NCBI RefSeq assembly: GCF_001152565.1
Contig: NZ_CQAZ01000001.1
Span: 72,851 to 136,850, forward strand
DNA: 64,000 bases
From: Yersinia pekkanenii
GTDB taxonomy: Bacteria; Pseudomonadota; Gammaproteobacteria; Enterobacterales; Enterobacteriaceae
Reading direction: 5' to 3'
The translations under genes and the position numbers were made by a program. Below, in pieces: positions 38,764-48,724 of this stretch. The notes under the pieces were generated by a model. That model had not been told where the DNA came from and made no database searches. It saw nothing but the letters and a program-made list of their open reading frames with translations. Positions within the stretch are counted from its first letter, which is position 1; the number at the start of each line of letters is the position of its first letter.

Positions 38764-41700
38764 TTATTCCAGCCTCATTAACGCTTTCTTACTAAAGCGG
38801 CTGCGCAGGTGATCAAAATAGAGATAAACCACTGGCGTGGTATACAAGGTGAGCAACTGACTCACCACCAGCCCACCGACGATGGTAATCCCCAGCGGCT
38901 GGCGTAACTCCGCACCATCACCACTGCTCAGTACCAATGGCAGCGCCCCGAACAAGGCGGCCAGCGTGGTCATCAAAATGGGTCTGAAGCGCAATAGGCT
39001 GGCTTGAAAAATGGCGTCGCGAGCACTGAGATTGCCATTACGTTGTGCATCAAGAGCAAAATCCACCATCATGATGGCGTTCTTTTTCACAATGCCAATC
39101 AATAACATAATGCCGATAAGGGCGATCAGGCTAAAAGGCGCATCGAACAGTTCCAGCGCCAGCAGCGCCCCGACTCCGGCGGATGGCAGCGTTGACAGGA
39201 TGGTTAGCGGGTGAACAAAACTCTCATACAAAATTCCCAGTACGATATACACCGTAGCGATGGCCGCCATAATCAGCCACAACTGGGATTTCAGCGTTTC
39301 CTGGAACACCTGCGCAGTACCCGCAAAAGCACCGCGCACAGTAGCAGGCACCCCGAGTTCAGTCATTGCCCGCTCGACGGCGGCAGTGGCTTCAGACAAG
39401 CTGCCGCCATCAGGCAGGTTAAATGAGATGGTCGAAGCCGCAGATAAGCCCTGATGATTGACCGCCAGTGGGGCGTTGGCCGGTTGCCACTTGGCGAAAT
39501 AGGACAGCGGAATTGACTGGCCGTTGCTGTTAATCACAAACATCTTATCCAGCGAACTGACATCCTGGGTGTATTGAGGTGCGACTTCCATTACCACCTT
39601 ATATTGGTTTAAGGGTTGATAAATGGTGGAAATCTGCCGTTGTCCAAAGGCATTGTTGAGCAGGGCATTGGCATCGGAAACATCAATACCTAATCGCGCC
39701 ATGGTCTCACGATCGTAAGTCAGCGCCATTTCCGAGCCTTTATCCTGTTGGTCGGAGTTAACATCGACCAGTTCCGGCAATTTAGCCAGCGCCGCCCGGA
39801 CTTTGGGTTCCCATTCTCGTAGTGCCGTTAAATCGTCTGCCAACAGGGTAAATTGGTAACTGGCATTGGATTGACGGCCGCCAACCCGGATATCTTGTAC
39901 TGAGGCCAGAAACAGGTTGGCTCCCGGCTCTTTTGCCAACTTACCCCGCAGGCGGGTAATCACCTGCTGGGCGGTTTCCTTACGTTCACTTAGCGGTTTG
40001 AGCGAGATAAACATTGAACCACTATTGGTGCGTGAACCGCCGGTGAAACCAGTCACATTATCGACTGCCGGGTCAGCACTGACGATCCTCATGAAATCTT
40101 TCAGTTTTTGCTGCATCGCCTGGAAGGAGATACTCTGATCGGCTTGGATAAAGCCCATCATGCGGCCGGTATCTTGCTCAGGGAAAAAGGTTTTCGGGAT
40201 ACTGATATAAAGCCAGACATTCAGAGCAATAGTTGAAAACAGTACAACCATTACCCATCGTGTATGCCCCAACACCCAATTCAGCGAACGGCCATAACCT
40301 CGCTGAATGGACAATAGTACTTTGCCAAAACCGCGAATACGTTGCTGCTGACCGACAGGGTGTGAACGTAGCAAGTGGGCGCACATCATGGGCGTCAGCG
40401 TCAGGGAGATGACCAGCGAGATGCCAATTGATACGGATAAGGTGACGGCAAACTCACGGAATAACCGGCCCGGTAGCCCTTCCATCAGCAGCAGCGGAAT
40501 AAATACCGCCACCAGCGAGATACTCATCGACAACACGGTAAAGCCGACTTCACGCACCCCGCGTAGGGCGGCAGCCATCGGTTTTACCCCAGCCTCCAAA
40601 TGGCGGGAAATATTCTCCAGCACCACAATGGCATCATCGACCACAAAACCGGTGGCAATGGTTAGCGCCATCAGCGACAAATTATTGAGACTAAAACCGC
40701 ACAGGTACATGGCGGCAAAGGTACCGATCAATGAAACCGGGACGGCAACCGCCGGGATCAGGGTGGCGCGGCCAGATCGCAGGAACAAGAACACCACCAG
40801 GATCACCAGTGCCACGGCGATGATAAGTGAGCGCTCCACTTCATCCAGTGACGCACGGATGGTAGGTGAACGATCCTGAGCAATATTTAACTCAATTGAC
40901 GCTGGGATCGAGGCGCGCAGGGCCGGAAGCTCGGCTCGAATTCTGTCCACGGTGGCGATAATATTCGCACCCGGTTCGCGGCTGATCACCAATAGCACCG
41001 CCGGTTTACCATCGGACATTCCGGCGTTACGCACATCTTGTACCGAGTCCACCACGTTGGCGACATCCTGCAACCGGACTGGTGATCCATTGTTGTAATG
41101 GATCACCAGCGGGCGATAACCCTCGGCCGTTTTGATTTCATCATTGGCCTGAATCTGCCAGTGTTGTTGGCTGGAGTCGATTGACCCTTGCGGGCGACGA
41201 ACGTTGGCGGCACTGATCGCCTGACGCACTGCATCCAGCGAAACGCCCTGATTGAATAGCGCGCTGGGATTTAGCTCAACCCGCACCGCAGGCAGGGAAC
41301 TCCCGCCGACAGTCACATCACTGACCCCTTCAGTTTGGGCGATTTTTTGCGCCAGTTGGGTCGAGGCAAAGTCATACAACTGGCCTTGGGTGAAAGTATC
41401 TGAGGTCAGCGTCATTATCATGATCGGCGCATCAGACGGGTTCATCTTGCGATAGGTTGGGCGGTTGGGCATCCCCGACGGCAGCAGGCTTTGGGCTGCA
41501 TTGAGTGCGGCCTGCACATCACGGGCCGCACCGTTGATATCACGGCTGAGATCAAATTGCAGGATGATCCGCGTGCTGCCCAGTGAACTGGTCGAGGTCA
41601 TTTCATTGACCCCGGCAATTCTACCCAGTGCGCGTTCCAGTGGCGTGGCAATGGATGACGCCATGGTTTCCGGTGAGGCACCTGGCATGGAAGCACTGAC

Positions 41701-41838
41701 CGAAATCACTGGATAATCCACCTGCGGCAGCGGTGATACTGGCAATAAGCTAAAGCCGATAACACCGCAGATGGTAATCGCCAATGTCAGCAGGGTGGTG
41801 GCGACCGGGCGCTGGATAAACAGAGCGAAGAATTTCAC
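38764..41838 (-). CDS. mdtC: Multidrug RND pump subunit MdtC
   Basis: MdtC is one of the two inner-membrane RND proteins of the MdtABC-TolC pump, which exports bile salts, novobiocin and other compounds. It has 1024 aa with the RND layout: TM1 ([20 protein letters not shown]), two large periplasmic loops and two blocks of TMs. The proton-relay Asp pair is in [21 protein letters not shown] and the conserved Lys in [20 protein letters not shown]. It overlaps the mdtB stop by 4 bp (ATGA), consistent with coupled synthesis of the MdtB2C trimer. Confidence 0.97.
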   Translation of the reverse strand: MKFFALFIQRPVATTLLTLAITICGVIGFSLLPVSPLPQVDYPVISVSASMPGASPETMASSIATPLERALGRIAGVNEMTSTSSLGSTRIILQFDLSRDINGAARDVQAALNAAQSLLPSGMPNRPTYRKMNPSDAPIMIMTLTSDTFTQGQLYDFASTQLAQKIAQTEGVSDVTVGGSSLPAVRVELNPSALFNQGVSLDAVRQAISAANVRRPQGSIDSSQQHWQIQANDEIKTAEGYRPLVIHYNNGSPVRLQDVANVVDSVQDVRNAGMSDGKPAVLLVISREPGANIIATVDRIRAELPALRASIPASIELNIAQDRSPTIRASLDEVERSLIIAVALVILVVFLFLRSGRATLIPAVAVPVSLIGTFAAMYLCGFSLNNLSLMALTIATGFVVDDAIVVLENISRHLEAGVKPMAAALRGVREVGFTVLSMSISLVAVFIPLLLMEGLPGRLFREFAVTLSVSIGISLVISLTLTPMMCAHLLRSHPVGQQQRIRGFGKVLLSIQRGYGRSLNWVLGHTRWVMVVLFSTIALNVWLYISIPKTFFPEQDTGRMMGFIQADQSISFQAMQQKLKDFMRIVSADPAVDNVTGFTGGSRTNSGSMFISLKPLSERKETAQQVITRLRGKLAKEPGANLFLASVQDIRVGGRQSNASYQFTLLADDLTALREWEPKVRAALAKLPELVDVNSDQQDKGSEMALTYDRETMARLGIDVSDANALLNNAFGQRQISTIYQPLNQYKVVMEVAPQYTQDVSSLDKMFVINSNGQSIPLSYFAKWQPANAPLAVNHQGLSAASTISFNLPDGGSLSEATAAVERAMTELGVPATVRGAFAGTAQVFQETLKSQLWLIMAAIATVYIVLGILYESFVHPLTILSTLPSAGVGALLALELFDAPFSLIALIGIMLLIGIVKKNAIMMVDFALDAQRNGNLSARDAIFQASLLRFRPILMTTLAALFGALPLVLSSGDGAELRQPLGITIVGGLVVSQLLTLYTTPVVYLYFDHLRSRFSKKALMRLE

Positions 41839-44800
41839 TGTGGCTCCTGCCCGTTCGGCAATTCAGGTGGTGAGTCTGATGAATCAATATCCTCATTACG
41901 GCGTCGATTTTTGCCATGAGAGTTGCGCGCCAGCTTATCGAATAACAGATAGATAACCGGTGTGGTGAACAGGGTCAATACCTGGCTAACAATAAGCCCG
42001 CCGACCATACACACCCCCAGCGGATGGCGTAACTCGGCACCGGTACCGGTACTGAACATCAAAGGTAACGCAGCGAACAGCGCCGCCAGTGTGGTCATCA
42101 GAATAGGGCGGAAACGTAACAAACAGGCCTGATAGATAGCATCATACGGGGTCATCCCTTGATCCCGCTCGGCTGCCAGCGCGAAGTCGATCATCATGAT
42201 GGCATTTTTCTTCACAATGCCGATCAGCAGAATAATCCCGATAATAGCGATCACATCCAGCTCATTGCCGGTCAGTATTAGCGCCAGCAAGGCTCCGACA
42301 CCGGCGGTTGGCAGGGTTGATAAGATAGTGACCGGATGAATAAAACTTTCGTATAACACACCAAGCACAATATACATCGCCACAATAGCCGCGACGATCA
42401 ACCACAGCGTGCTGCCAAGGGCGGCCTGAAACGCCAGCGTCGAGCCTTGGAAACGAGTGATGATATCGGCCGGTAGTTGAATGGCAAGCTCTGCTTGGGT
42501 CACGGCTTTTACTGCCTCGCCGAGGGAATAGCCGTGTGCCAGATTGAAAGAGATGGTGGCCGATGGGAACTGATTCAAATGGTTGATCGACAGCGGTCCG
42601 AAACGCTCTTCAATGGTGGCAATACTGCTCAGTGGCACCCCTTTACCATCACTGCCCGTCAGGCGGATATCATTGAGTGCCGCCAGCCCCGGTGTGGCTT
42701 GTACATTATGTTCCAGTACTACTCGATACTGGTTAGCTTGAGTATAAATGGTGGAAATCAGCCGTTGACCAAAGGCGTTATACAGCGCGCTGTCAATGGC
42801 AGTCATGGTGATCCCCAAACGGCTGGCGCTGTCTCTGTCGACATTAACAAACGCCACCAGTCCCTGATCCTGCCAGTCACTGGTGACATCCTGGAACGGG
42901 GCTTGTTGCTGCAACTCGTTAACCAGCTTCGGCACCCAGGTACTCAGTTCTTCCAGCGAAGTGGCTTGCAGGGTGAACTGATATTGTGTCCGACTGAGTT
43001 GGGTATCGATGGTCAAGTCCTGAACCGGCTGTAAGTACAGTTTAATCCCCGGCACGCCGGCGACACTGTTCTGCAAACGAGTAATAATCTCAGGCATGCG
43101 GTCGTCACGGCTGCTCAGTGGTTTAAGGTTAATCTGCAACCGGCCATTATTGAGCGTGGCATTGGTGCCATCGACGCCGACAAACGAGGTCAGGCTTTCT
43201 ACTGCGGGATCTTTAAGGATGATGGCGGCCACCTGTTGTTGCCGTTCAGCCATATTACTGAACGAAACCGATTGTGGCGCTTCCAGCGTTCCCTGAATCA
43301 GACCATTATCCTGTAATGGGAAAAATCCTTTGGGGATCAACAAGTAAAGTATCACGGTGAGTACCAGGGTACTCAGGGTGACGCTGAGTGTTAGCCATTG
43401 ATGTTTAAGAACTTTTCTCAGGCCAACGGCATAATGGGCAATCACCCAGTCAAAGAATTTCTCACTGGCACGGGACAGGCAGTTTTGTTTACGCAGTGAT
43501 TCATAACTGAGCATCCGTGCACACATCATTGGCGTCAGGGTTAGGGAAACCACCGCTGAAATCAGGATCGCCACCGCCAGTGTGACGGCAAATTCGCGGA
43601 ACAAGCGGCCCACGATATCGCCCATAAACAGTAGCGGAATCAACACTGCAATCAATGAGAACGTCAGGGAAATAATGGTAAAACCAATCTCACCGGCACC
43701 TTTCAGCGCGGCATCCAGTGGCTTCTCGCCTTTTTCGATATAGCGAGAGATATTCTCAATCACCACGATGGCATCATCAACCACAAAACCGGTGGCAATG
43801 GTCAGCGCCATTAATGTCAGGTTATTGATTGAAAAACCAAGAAAATACATCGCGGCAAAGGTACCGATCAGCGACAGCGGCACCGCGATACTGGGGATAA
43901 TCGTGGCTGCGGCATTGCGCAGGAACAGATAAATCACCATCACCACCAGCACAATTGACAGCAGTAACTCAAACTGCACGTCACTGACTGAGGCGCGGAT
44001 AGTGGTGGTGCGGTCGGTTAGCACTTTTACATCGACCGATTTGGGCAGACTTTTGATCAGCTCTGGCAGCATCTCGCGGATACTGTCGGCGGTATCAATG
44101 ACGTTCACTCCCGGCTGGCGCTGGATATTCAGCACAATTGCCGGTTGGGTATTGGCCCAGGCGGCCAACTTGTTATTTTCCGCGCCTTGCTCAATGGTGG
44201 CGACATCCTGCAAACGGATTGGCGCACCGTTTTGGTAGGCCACGATCAAGTCGCGGTAATCCTCGGCGGATTTCATCTGATCATTGGCTGATAAGGTCAC
44301 CGAGCGGGTTGGCCCATCCAGACTGCCTTTGGCGGAATTGACGTTGGCATTGCTGATGGCGGTGCGAATAGTTTCGCTGTCCAGCCCCAGAGCCGCTACC
44401 GCCGGGGCATTCAGTTTCACCCGCACGGCAGGGCGTTGGCCCCCTGAAATAGTGACCAGACCGACCCCGGTAACTTGCGAGATTTTCTGCGCAATCCGGG
44501 TTTCCACCATGTCTTCCACTTGCGTCATCGGGATTGCCGTGGAGGTAACCGCCAGTGTCAGAATAGGCGGATCAGCCGGATTAACTTTGCTGTAAATCGG
44601 CGGATAAGGCAGATCGTTCGGTAGCAGGTTGGTGGCCGCATTAATGGCCGCCTGCACTTCCTGCTCTGCCACATCTAACGGCAAAGTGAGTTGGAATTGC
44701 AGAGTAATCACCGACGCGCCACCCGAGCTTTGCGAGGCCATTTGTTTCAGGCCGGACATTTGCCCAAATTGGCGCTCCAACGGTGCGGTAATTGACGATG

Positions 44801-45005
44801 TCACCACATCCGGGCTAGCACCGGGATAGAGTGTCACCACCTGAATAGTCGGGTAATCAACCTCCGGCAGGGCGGAAACCGGCAAAGCGCGGTAGCCGAT
44901 AATCCCTGCTAACAGAATGGCAACCATAAATAAAGTGGTGGCGACCGGGCGCAGGATAAACAGCCGTGATGGCCCGCCACCAGGCGTTGGAGGCATCACT
45001 TGCAT
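41835..45005 (-). CDS. mdtB: Multidrug RND pump subunit MdtB
   Basis: MdtB is the second RND subunit of the MdtABC pump, 1056 aa. The N terminus [20 protein letters not shown] and the block [20 protein letters not shown] match E. coli MdtB. The proton-relay region [20 protein letters not shown] and the Lys in [20 protein letters not shown] are intact. Its ATG overlaps the mdtA stop by one base (TGATG). The C terminus has a polar tail of about 25 residues ([20 protein letters not shown]). Confidence 0.97.
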   Translation of the reverse strand: MQVMPPTPGGGPSRLFILRPVATTLFMVAILLAGIIGYRALPVSALPEVDYPTIQVVTLYPGASPDVVTSSITAPLERQFGQMSGLKQMASQSSGGASVITLQFQLTLPLDVAEQEVQAAINAATNLLPNDLPYPPIYSKVNPADPPILTLAVTSTAIPMTQVEDMVETRIAQKISQVTGVGLVTISGGQRPAVRVKLNAPAVAALGLDSETIRTAISNANVNSAKGSLDGPTRSVTLSANDQMKSAEDYRDLIVAYQNGAPIRLQDVATIEQGAENNKLAAWANTQPAIVLNIQRQPGVNVIDTADSIREMLPELIKSLPKSVDVKVLTDRTTTIRASVSDVQFELLLSIVLVVMVIYLFLRNAAATIIPSIAVPLSLIGTFAAMYFLGFSINNLTLMALTIATGFVVDDAIVVIENISRYIEKGEKPLDAALKGAGEIGFTIISLTFSLIAVLIPLLFMGDIVGRLFREFAVTLAVAILISAVVSLTLTPMMCARMLSYESLRKQNCLSRASEKFFDWVIAHYAVGLRKVLKHQWLTLSVTLSTLVLTVILYLLIPKGFFPLQDNGLIQGTLEAPQSVSFSNMAERQQQVAAIILKDPAVESLTSFVGVDGTNATLNNGRLQINLKPLSSRDDRMPEIITRLQNSVAGVPGIKLYLQPVQDLTIDTQLSRTQYQFTLQATSLEELSTWVPKLVNELQQQAPFQDVTSDWQDQGLVAFVNVDRDSASRLGITMTAIDSALYNAFGQRLISTIYTQANQYRVVLEHNVQATPGLAALNDIRLTGSDGKGVPLSSIATIEERFGPLSINHLNQFPSATISFNLAHGYSLGEAVKAVTQAELAIQLPADIITRFQGSTLAFQAALGSTLWLIVAAIVAMYIVLGVLYESFIHPVTILSTLPTAGVGALLALILTGNELDVIAIIGIILLIGIVKKNAIMMIDFALAAERDQGMTPYDAIYQACLLRFRPILMTTLAALFAALPLMFSTGTGAELRHPLGVCMVGGLIVSQVLTLFTTPVIYLLFDKLARNSHGKNRRRNEDIDSSDSPPELPNGQEPQ

Positions 45006-46354
45006 CAGGATTTCTCCGCAGCAGGGGTGTTGCCAGCCGCGGTATTGGTAGCCGGCCTTTTACCTTTATGCGTGGTTTTCTCCTCGGTGGCCGGTTTGTC
45101 TGTTGCTCCACTTGGATTGGCATTCGCGGCCCGTGGCGTGACCACTTCTACCTGTAAGCCTTCGGTCAGGCGATCAATACCGTCAGTAACCACACGCTGA
45201 CCAGCATTCAGACCGGTGCTGATAACCACTTGTTTGCTGTCCTGAATACCGGTGGTCACCTGATGCTTACTGACTTTATTGTCGTCATTGAGTGTCCAGA
45301 CAAAGCTACCTTCGTTGCCCATTTGTACTGCGGCAGTTGGCACCACGACCGCATTTTGCAGTAAATCCACTTTGATACGGGCATTAACAAACTGGTTTGG
45401 GAACAGCACATCATCTTCATTGGCGAAGCGGGCTTTCAGTTTAATGGTGCCGGTGGTGGTATCAATTTGGTTATCAATACTGAGCAGATAGCCCTGTGCC
45501 AGCATCTGCTTGTTAGTGCGATCCCAGGCTTCAACCGGCACCGTAGTATTATTTTTTGCTGCATTTTTCTGCGCTTGCATAATCGTCGGGATATCACTTT
45601 CCGGCAGAGTAAAGACCACATCAACCGGATGTGTCTGGGTAATCACCACAATCGGGGTGGTGATGCCGCTGGTAATGTAATTACCGACATCCACCTGTTT
45701 CAGGCCAACCGTGCCGGAGATCGGGGCGGTTATTCGGCTATACGTCAGTTGCAGTTCAGCGCTGTCGATAGCACCCTGATCGGCTTTAACACTGCCTTCG
45801 CTCTGGCGTACCAGTGACGCTTGTGTATCCAGATCTTGCTGTGAAATCAGGCCGGTTTTGGCCAGTTTTTGATAGCGAGCCAGATCCCGCCGAGCGTTGT
45901 CCAGCGTGGCCTGATCTTTTGCTAACTGGCCCTGTGCTTGGGTGAGTAATACCTGATAAGGGCGTGGATCGATTTCCACCAGTAAATCACCGGCGTTGAC
46001 CTGCTGCCCTTCGATAAAGTGGATTGCCATCAACTGACCATTGACCTGGCTGGTCACGGTGACGGTATTGGCAGCAATCACGGTACCTAAACCGGTAAGA
46101 TAGCGCGGCACGGTTTGCTCGGTGGCAGTGGCGGCTTGCACCGGTGACATAGGCATACTACGGCGGCCACCGGCCCGTGCCGCACTGTTCCCCCCCGCAT
46201 GCTGCTGTGCACCCGGTGCGGTGTTGCCAGGGGTTGCGCTAATGTTGCCAGGGGTTGCGCTAAAGTAGCGCCAGGCAAATACAGCAACAATAATCGCCAC
46301 CACAGCCCCGAGTAACACCGGTACTCGGGAAGTGCGTTTAGATTGAGCTTTCAT
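45005..46354 (-). CDS. mdtA: Multidrug pump membrane-fusion protein MdtA
   Basis: MdtA is the periplasmic adaptor of the MdtABC-TolC pump, 449 aa. It has an N-terminal membrane anchor (about residues 9-28), a lipoyl/barrel-sandwich half ([20 protein letters not shown]), a helical hairpin (about 150-210) and the second half ([19 protein letters not shown]). The C-terminal tail is Thr/Ala/Pro-rich. Just after the anchor is a 7-residue duplication, [15 protein letters not shown] start at [11 protein letters not shown] (46354). An upstream ATG 17 codons earlier lies in non-conserved sequence. An ERIC lies 60 bp upstream, in the promoter region. Confidence 0.96.
   Translation of the reverse strand: MKAQSKRTSRVPVLLGAVVAIIVAVFAWRYFSATPGNISATPGNTAPGAQQHAGGNSAARAGGRRSMPMSPVQAATATEQTVPRYLTGLGTVIAANTVTVTSQVNGQLMAIHFIEGQQVNAGDLLVEIDPRPYQVLLTQAQGQLAKDQATLDNARRDLARYQKLAKTGLISQQDLDTQASLVRQSEGSVKADQGAIDSAELQLTYSRITAPISGTVGLKQVDVGNYITSGITTPIVVITQTHPVDVVFTLPESDIPTIMQAQKNAAKNNTTVPVEAWDRTNKQMLAQGYLLSIDNQIDTTTGTIKLKARFANEDDVLFPNQFVNARIKVDLLQNAVVVPTAAVQMGNEGSFVWTLNDDNKVSKHQVTTGIQDSKQVVISTGLNAGQRVVTDGIDRLTEGLQVEVVTPRAANANPSGATDKPATEEKTTHKGKRPATNTAAGNTPAAEKS
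46223..46264. repeat. Two direct copies of a 21-bp unit inside mdtA
   Basis: GTTGCCAGGGGTTGCGCTAA(T/A) occurs twice in tandem (46223-46243 and 46244-46264). In mdtA it encodes the repeated SATPGN(I/T) just after the membrane anchor, in frame. Confidence 0.9.
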
Positions 46355-46413
46355 GATGGCGGAGAGTCCTTTTAATGTTCTGGTTATTTGCGCAGGTGCA
46401 ATCAATTAAAATT

Positions 46414-46537
46414 TATACCCAATAGATTTCAAGATGCGGGAAGGCGGCAAAAGAGATTATCCCGATGAGCTTACTCAAGTAAGGATTCGGGTAAACGAGC
46501 CAGCCAACACACCTGCAACTTGAAAGACGACGGGTAT
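46414..46537 (+). repeat. Full-length ERIC element upstream of mdtA
   Basis: The element runs TATACCCAATAGATTTCAAG, GGAAGGCGGCAA, ATCCCGATGAGCTTACTCAA with GTAAGGATTCGGG, AGCCAACACACCTGCAACTT and GACGGGTAT, about 124 bp with complementary ends. It lies between mdtA (60 bp away) and the toxin-antitoxin remnant. Confidence 0.92.
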
Positions 46538-46745
46538 GGATATGTTACTAGTTTAGCGGGAATCTACCGGAAAAAAATGGAGGAAATATGAAACTAGTGT
46601 CAGGGTATGTGGGGAAGGGGTAATAATCGTTAGATTTAAAAATGGGATTCAAAGTAAAGCCCGTGGATTTCGATTGAAAGTCACAGTCGAAGGGACCTGA
46701 TATAAGATCTTATCTACAGGTTCATATTGCGGATAAAAAACCAAT
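46538..46745. other. Gap between ERIC and the antitoxin remnant
   Basis: A strong AATGGAGGAAAT stands before an ATG at about 46588, but the frame ends after 11 codons (MKLVSGYVGKG). It could be the decayed start of the antitoxin gene. Nothing else is supported. Confidence 0.35.
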
Positions 46746-46838
46746 TTGATCTATAGCTACGTTGTAGCTCCAATAAATGGGGTGGAAGTCTATCGCGTTG
46801 ACACGGTTGATGCACTGAAGCGCGATCTTGGTTGGTAA
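46746..46838 (+). pseudogene. Truncated antitoxin, C-terminal tail only
   Basis: Directly before the toxin ATG, with a 2-bp gap, the frame LIYSYVVAPINGVEVYRVDT, then VDALKRDLGW, ends in TAA. It looks like the C-terminal, toxin-binding tail of a small antitoxin. In-frame stops cut it off upstream, no ATG exists and no DNA-binding domain is found. A TTG at 46746 could start a 30-residue product. The reading as antitoxin rests mainly on position and spacing. Confidence 0.45.
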
Positions 46839-46840
46839 TA

Positions 46841-47107
46841 ATGCTGACGATTATTTATCAAAGTCGTTTTAAAAAAGATGCAAAGCGATATACCAAGAAT
46901 AAAAACGCACAGAAAGTTATTTTAGCAACTATTTCACTGCTACAAACAGGCGAAGCGTTGCCAAAAATAGATAAAGAACATCCATTGATAGGCAACTACA
47001 TTGGCTATCTTGAGTGTCATGGTATGCCAGATTTATTATTCATTTACCAGCGTACCGATCCCGAAATCAAGTTGTATCGTATGGGAAGTCACTCTGATTT
47101 ATTTTAG
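46841..47107 (+). CDS. YafQ/RelE-type mRNA-interferase toxin
   Basis: This 88-residue protein belongs to the YafQ branch of RelE-fold toxins, which cut mRNA on the ribosome. It starts MLTIIYQSRFKKDAKRYTKN and keeps DKEHPLIGNYIGYLECHGMP with D, and the final GSHSDLF. The His residues of HPL, ECHGMPD and GSH and the last Phe correspond to the catalytic set of E. coli YafQ. The Trp after the Asp is Leu here. I start at ATG 46841. A TTG nine bases upstream is in the antitoxin end. The usual upstream antitoxin gene appears truncated. Confidence 0.8.
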   Translation: MLTIIYQSRFKKDAKRYTKNKNAQKVILATISLLQTGEALPKIDKEHPLIGNYIGYLECHGMPDLLFIYQRTDPEIKLYRMGSHSDLF

Positions 47108-47290
47108 TATTCAAACACATAAAACGATAATAACAGCATTCGGATAAAATAATTAGCGAGTGATATAGGCGAAATAGACCACCGTTCAACGTTTGTGGCC
47201 CTATACCGGTTGATTCATCAGAAATAAAGCGAGCTATAGCGCTCTGACAACCCGCTTTACTTCCATATCTCATTACGACCAAACGCGCAT

Positions 47291-48643
47291 CTAGCGATAA
47301 AGTGTCTGCGCCCACCGCGCTAACCCGGCGGTGACCGAGCCAAAATCATTCCCCCCCACCAGCGGGATACCCGGCAGTTGTTGCTGCAAGGCTGCTCGTA
47401 GTAATGGGGAGCGGGCGCTGCCGCCAGTCAGGTAAATCACATCAGGGGTGATATGGCTGGTGGATAATGCCAGGCTGACTTGCTCCTGGATCCGTTGTAG
47501 CGGCTGAGTGATCGCCTCTGCCAGTTGTTGCTGGCTGATGGTCTGGCCTAATTGTGGTTCGACAAAACTCAGCACCGCAGCCACTTGTGCCTGTTCTGAT
47601 AGCGCGATCTTGCTCTCTTCTGCCGCTCGGACTAAACGGTAGCTCAGGCGTTGTTGATAGACCCTTAACAGGCGTTCTACTTGCTGTGGATGCGCCGCAT
47701 CGCGGATTAAATCACGCAGGAAGCGGCCATTAACCGTGCTGTAGAAATCGCTCTGTGCCGGAACATCGTTGGTGGCAACGGCATTCCAGTAGGGCAGCGA
47801 CGGCAGGGCAATGCCTTTTTCGGTCTCGCCACCCATGCCAAACAGCGGCATCAGTTGTTTAAACGCCAGCATAATATCCAGATCGTTACCTCCGACGCGG
47901 CAACCACTGTGGCCCAGCAGGCTCTGCTGGCGATCTGCCAGCCCCTGCCATTTCGGCCCCATCAACAGCACCGAGCAGTCAGTGGTCCCCCCGCCGATAT
48001 CCACTACCAGCACGGTTTTTTCTTCCGTCAGCGTGGCTTCAAAATCCAGCCCTGCCGCGACCGGCTCAAACTGGAAAGCAATATCGCGAAAACCGGCGCG
48101 TTGCGCCGCGCGCAGTAAAATACCTTCCGCCTGCCGGTTAGCCTCTTCACCGCCGGAACCTTGAAAGTTTACCGGGCGGCCAATCACCGTCTGATTAATT
48201 TCTGATGCCAGTACCGATTCTGCCTGACGTTTGATGTGGAACATCATGGCACAGACCAAATCTTCAAACAGTGCCAGTTGCTGAGGCTTCAGCCCATTGG
48301 CGCCCAAGAAAGATTTAGGTGATTTAACAAAGTAAACGTCTTCGGGATCTTCAATATATTGGGCGAGGGCCGACAGGCCGAACGTCAGACTGTCGGCGGC
48401 AATCGGAATATCTTCTTCGCGATTGAACGCCATGGCCCGGCGTAATAGCTGCTGGTTTTCGTCACTACCGGTGGGGACCTGCCAGTGGCGGTGCAGGCAC
48501 TCACTGACCGCTTCCCGTGTGGGCGCACACAACATGGAGGGCAAATAGACATCATTATTTTCCAGTGTTAGCAATTTGGGAGCATCATCCCGCATCACGG
48601 CAACCGAGCAGTTTGCTGTGCCGTAGTCAAAACCAATGAACAT
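47291..48643 (-). CDS. yegD: Hsp70-like chaperone YegD
   Basis: This 450-residue protein is an Hsp70/actin-fold ATPase without the substrate-binding lid, like E. coli YegD. The N-terminal phosphate loop is FIGFDYGTANCSVAVM, the second phosphate loop LVVDIGGGTTDCSVL, and the adenosine motif VIYLTGGSARSPLLR. The client is not known. It sits next to the diguanylate cyclase gene, near the mdt genes as in E. coli. Confidence 0.93.
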   Translation of the reverse strand: MFIGFDYGTANCSVAVMRDDAPKLLTLENNDVYLPSMLCAPTREAVSECLHRHWQVPTGSDENQQLLRRAMAFNREEDIPIAADSLTFGLSALAQYIEDPEDVYFVKSPKSFLGANGLKPQQLALFEDLVCAMMFHIKRQAESVLASEINQTVIGRPVNFQGSGGEEANRQAEGILLRAAQRAGFRDIAFQFEPVAAGLDFEATLTEEKTVLVVDIGGGTTDCSVLLMGPKWQGLADRQQSLLGHSGCRVGGNDLDIMLAFKQLMPLFGMGGETEKGIALPSLPYWNAVATNDVPAQSDFYSTVNGRFLRDLIRDAAHPQQVERLLRVYQQRLSYRLVRAAEESKIALSEQAQVAAVLSFVEPQLGQTISQQQLAEAITQPLQRIQEQVSLALSTSHITPDVIYLTGGSARSPLLRAALQQQLPGIPLVGGNDFGSVTAGLARWAQTLYR

Positions 48644-48724
48644 AATTTGCTCCCCAGGCCAAATAAAGGGGGCCGACTTTACCCCAGAGTGGGCCGTGGG
48701 GCAATCATCAAGTCAGGGATTTTT

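Noticed and set aside
38800-46300. Several 60-180-codon frames antisense to mdtA, mdtB, mdtC and baeS
   Set aside because: They are shadows of the codon bias of the real genes, with no ribosome binding sites and no recognisable protein features.
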